Assembly (NCBI GenBank): GCA_011009095.1
Contig: VTPC01003835.1
Coordinates: 1-64,000, forward strand
Source: Ignelater luminosus
Lineage: Eukaryota > Arthropoda > Insecta > Coleoptera > Elateridae
Length of the DNA: 64,000 nucleotides
Direction: 5' to 3'
Under the pieces are notes generated by a model. It was not told where the DNA came from and did no database searches. It worked only from the letters and a program-made list of their open reading frames with translations. Both the position numbers and the translations under genes were made by a program. Positions 63,898-64,000 of this stretch are shown here, in pieces. Within the stretch, counting starts at the first letter, position 1, and each line of letters opens with the position of its first letter.

Positions 63898-64000
63898 GGG
63901 TTGCTAAAAAGTATGGAAGCTGCCCCTGCAAAAACAGTAAGAGATAGACAAATGAAATGTGGAGAGCTTAAAGTAGGTACTTTTTGCCATATTTTACGAA
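63898..64000 (+). mobile_element. Possible Tc1/mariner-type end at the window edge
   Basis: After TATA the sequence GGGTTGCTAAAAAGTATGGA resembles the start of the putative element at 41261 (shared AAAAGTATGGA). The rest lies outside the window, so this is a weak call. Confidence 0.3.

Larger units (their letters stand above)
61702..64000. other. RhoGAP92B-like intron 3
   Basis: AT-rich intron running off the right edge; no fourth exon was found. It holds a small foldback element (63293-63410) and a possible transposon end (63898 onward). Confidence 0.5.

Overview
The window looks like nuclear DNA of an insect, possibly a beetle (lineage is inference only). It is AT-rich, has short GT-AG introns, insect-type orthologues and many decayed transposons; there are no operons or ribosome binding sites. 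A 400-base run of N at 41557-41956 is an assembly gap.

Host genes, left to right: (1) the 5' part of nucleoporin TPR/Megator on the minus strand (2584-4824, three exons, leaving at the left edge); (2) a single-exon coiled-coil gene on the plus strand, best read as augmin subunit HAUS4 (6714-7580); (3) phosducin-like protein 1, minus (10876-11724); (4) a broken partial copy of MFSD11, minus (13139-13775); (5) the complete seven-exon UNC93-like transporter MFSD11, minus, from its ATG at 59879 to its stop at 19760, with a first intron of about 33.75 kb; (6) the first three exons of a BAR-domain RhoGAP of the ARHGAP17/44 (RhoGAP92B) family, plus (60557-61701), leaving at the right edge. TPR and HAUS4 are divergent, HAUS4 and PDCL convergent, and MFSD11 and the RhoGAP divergent across only 677 bp.

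Mobile DNA fills much of the rest: a hAT remnant in a TPR intron; a 774-bp Tc1/mariner-type deletion derivative and a decayed R1-like retrotransposon between the MFSD11 pseudogene and MFSD11; and, inside the giant MFSD11 intron, a decayed LINE with a tRNA-like SINE head at its 5' side, a 1267-bp element with 8-bp target duplications carrying only a two-exon THAP DNA-binding protein, degenerate tandem repeats, an apparently intact mariner with perfect 33-bp ends, a second LINE with its RT core deleted, and several foldback elements.

The host genes serve unrelated housekeeping jobs (nuclear pore, spindle, G-protein assembly, membrane transport, Rho signalling) and form no pathway. The most interesting items are the THAP-only P-like element (a possible natural repressor-type transposon), the intact mariner, and the MFSD11 locus with its partial duplicate and its transposon-filled intron.
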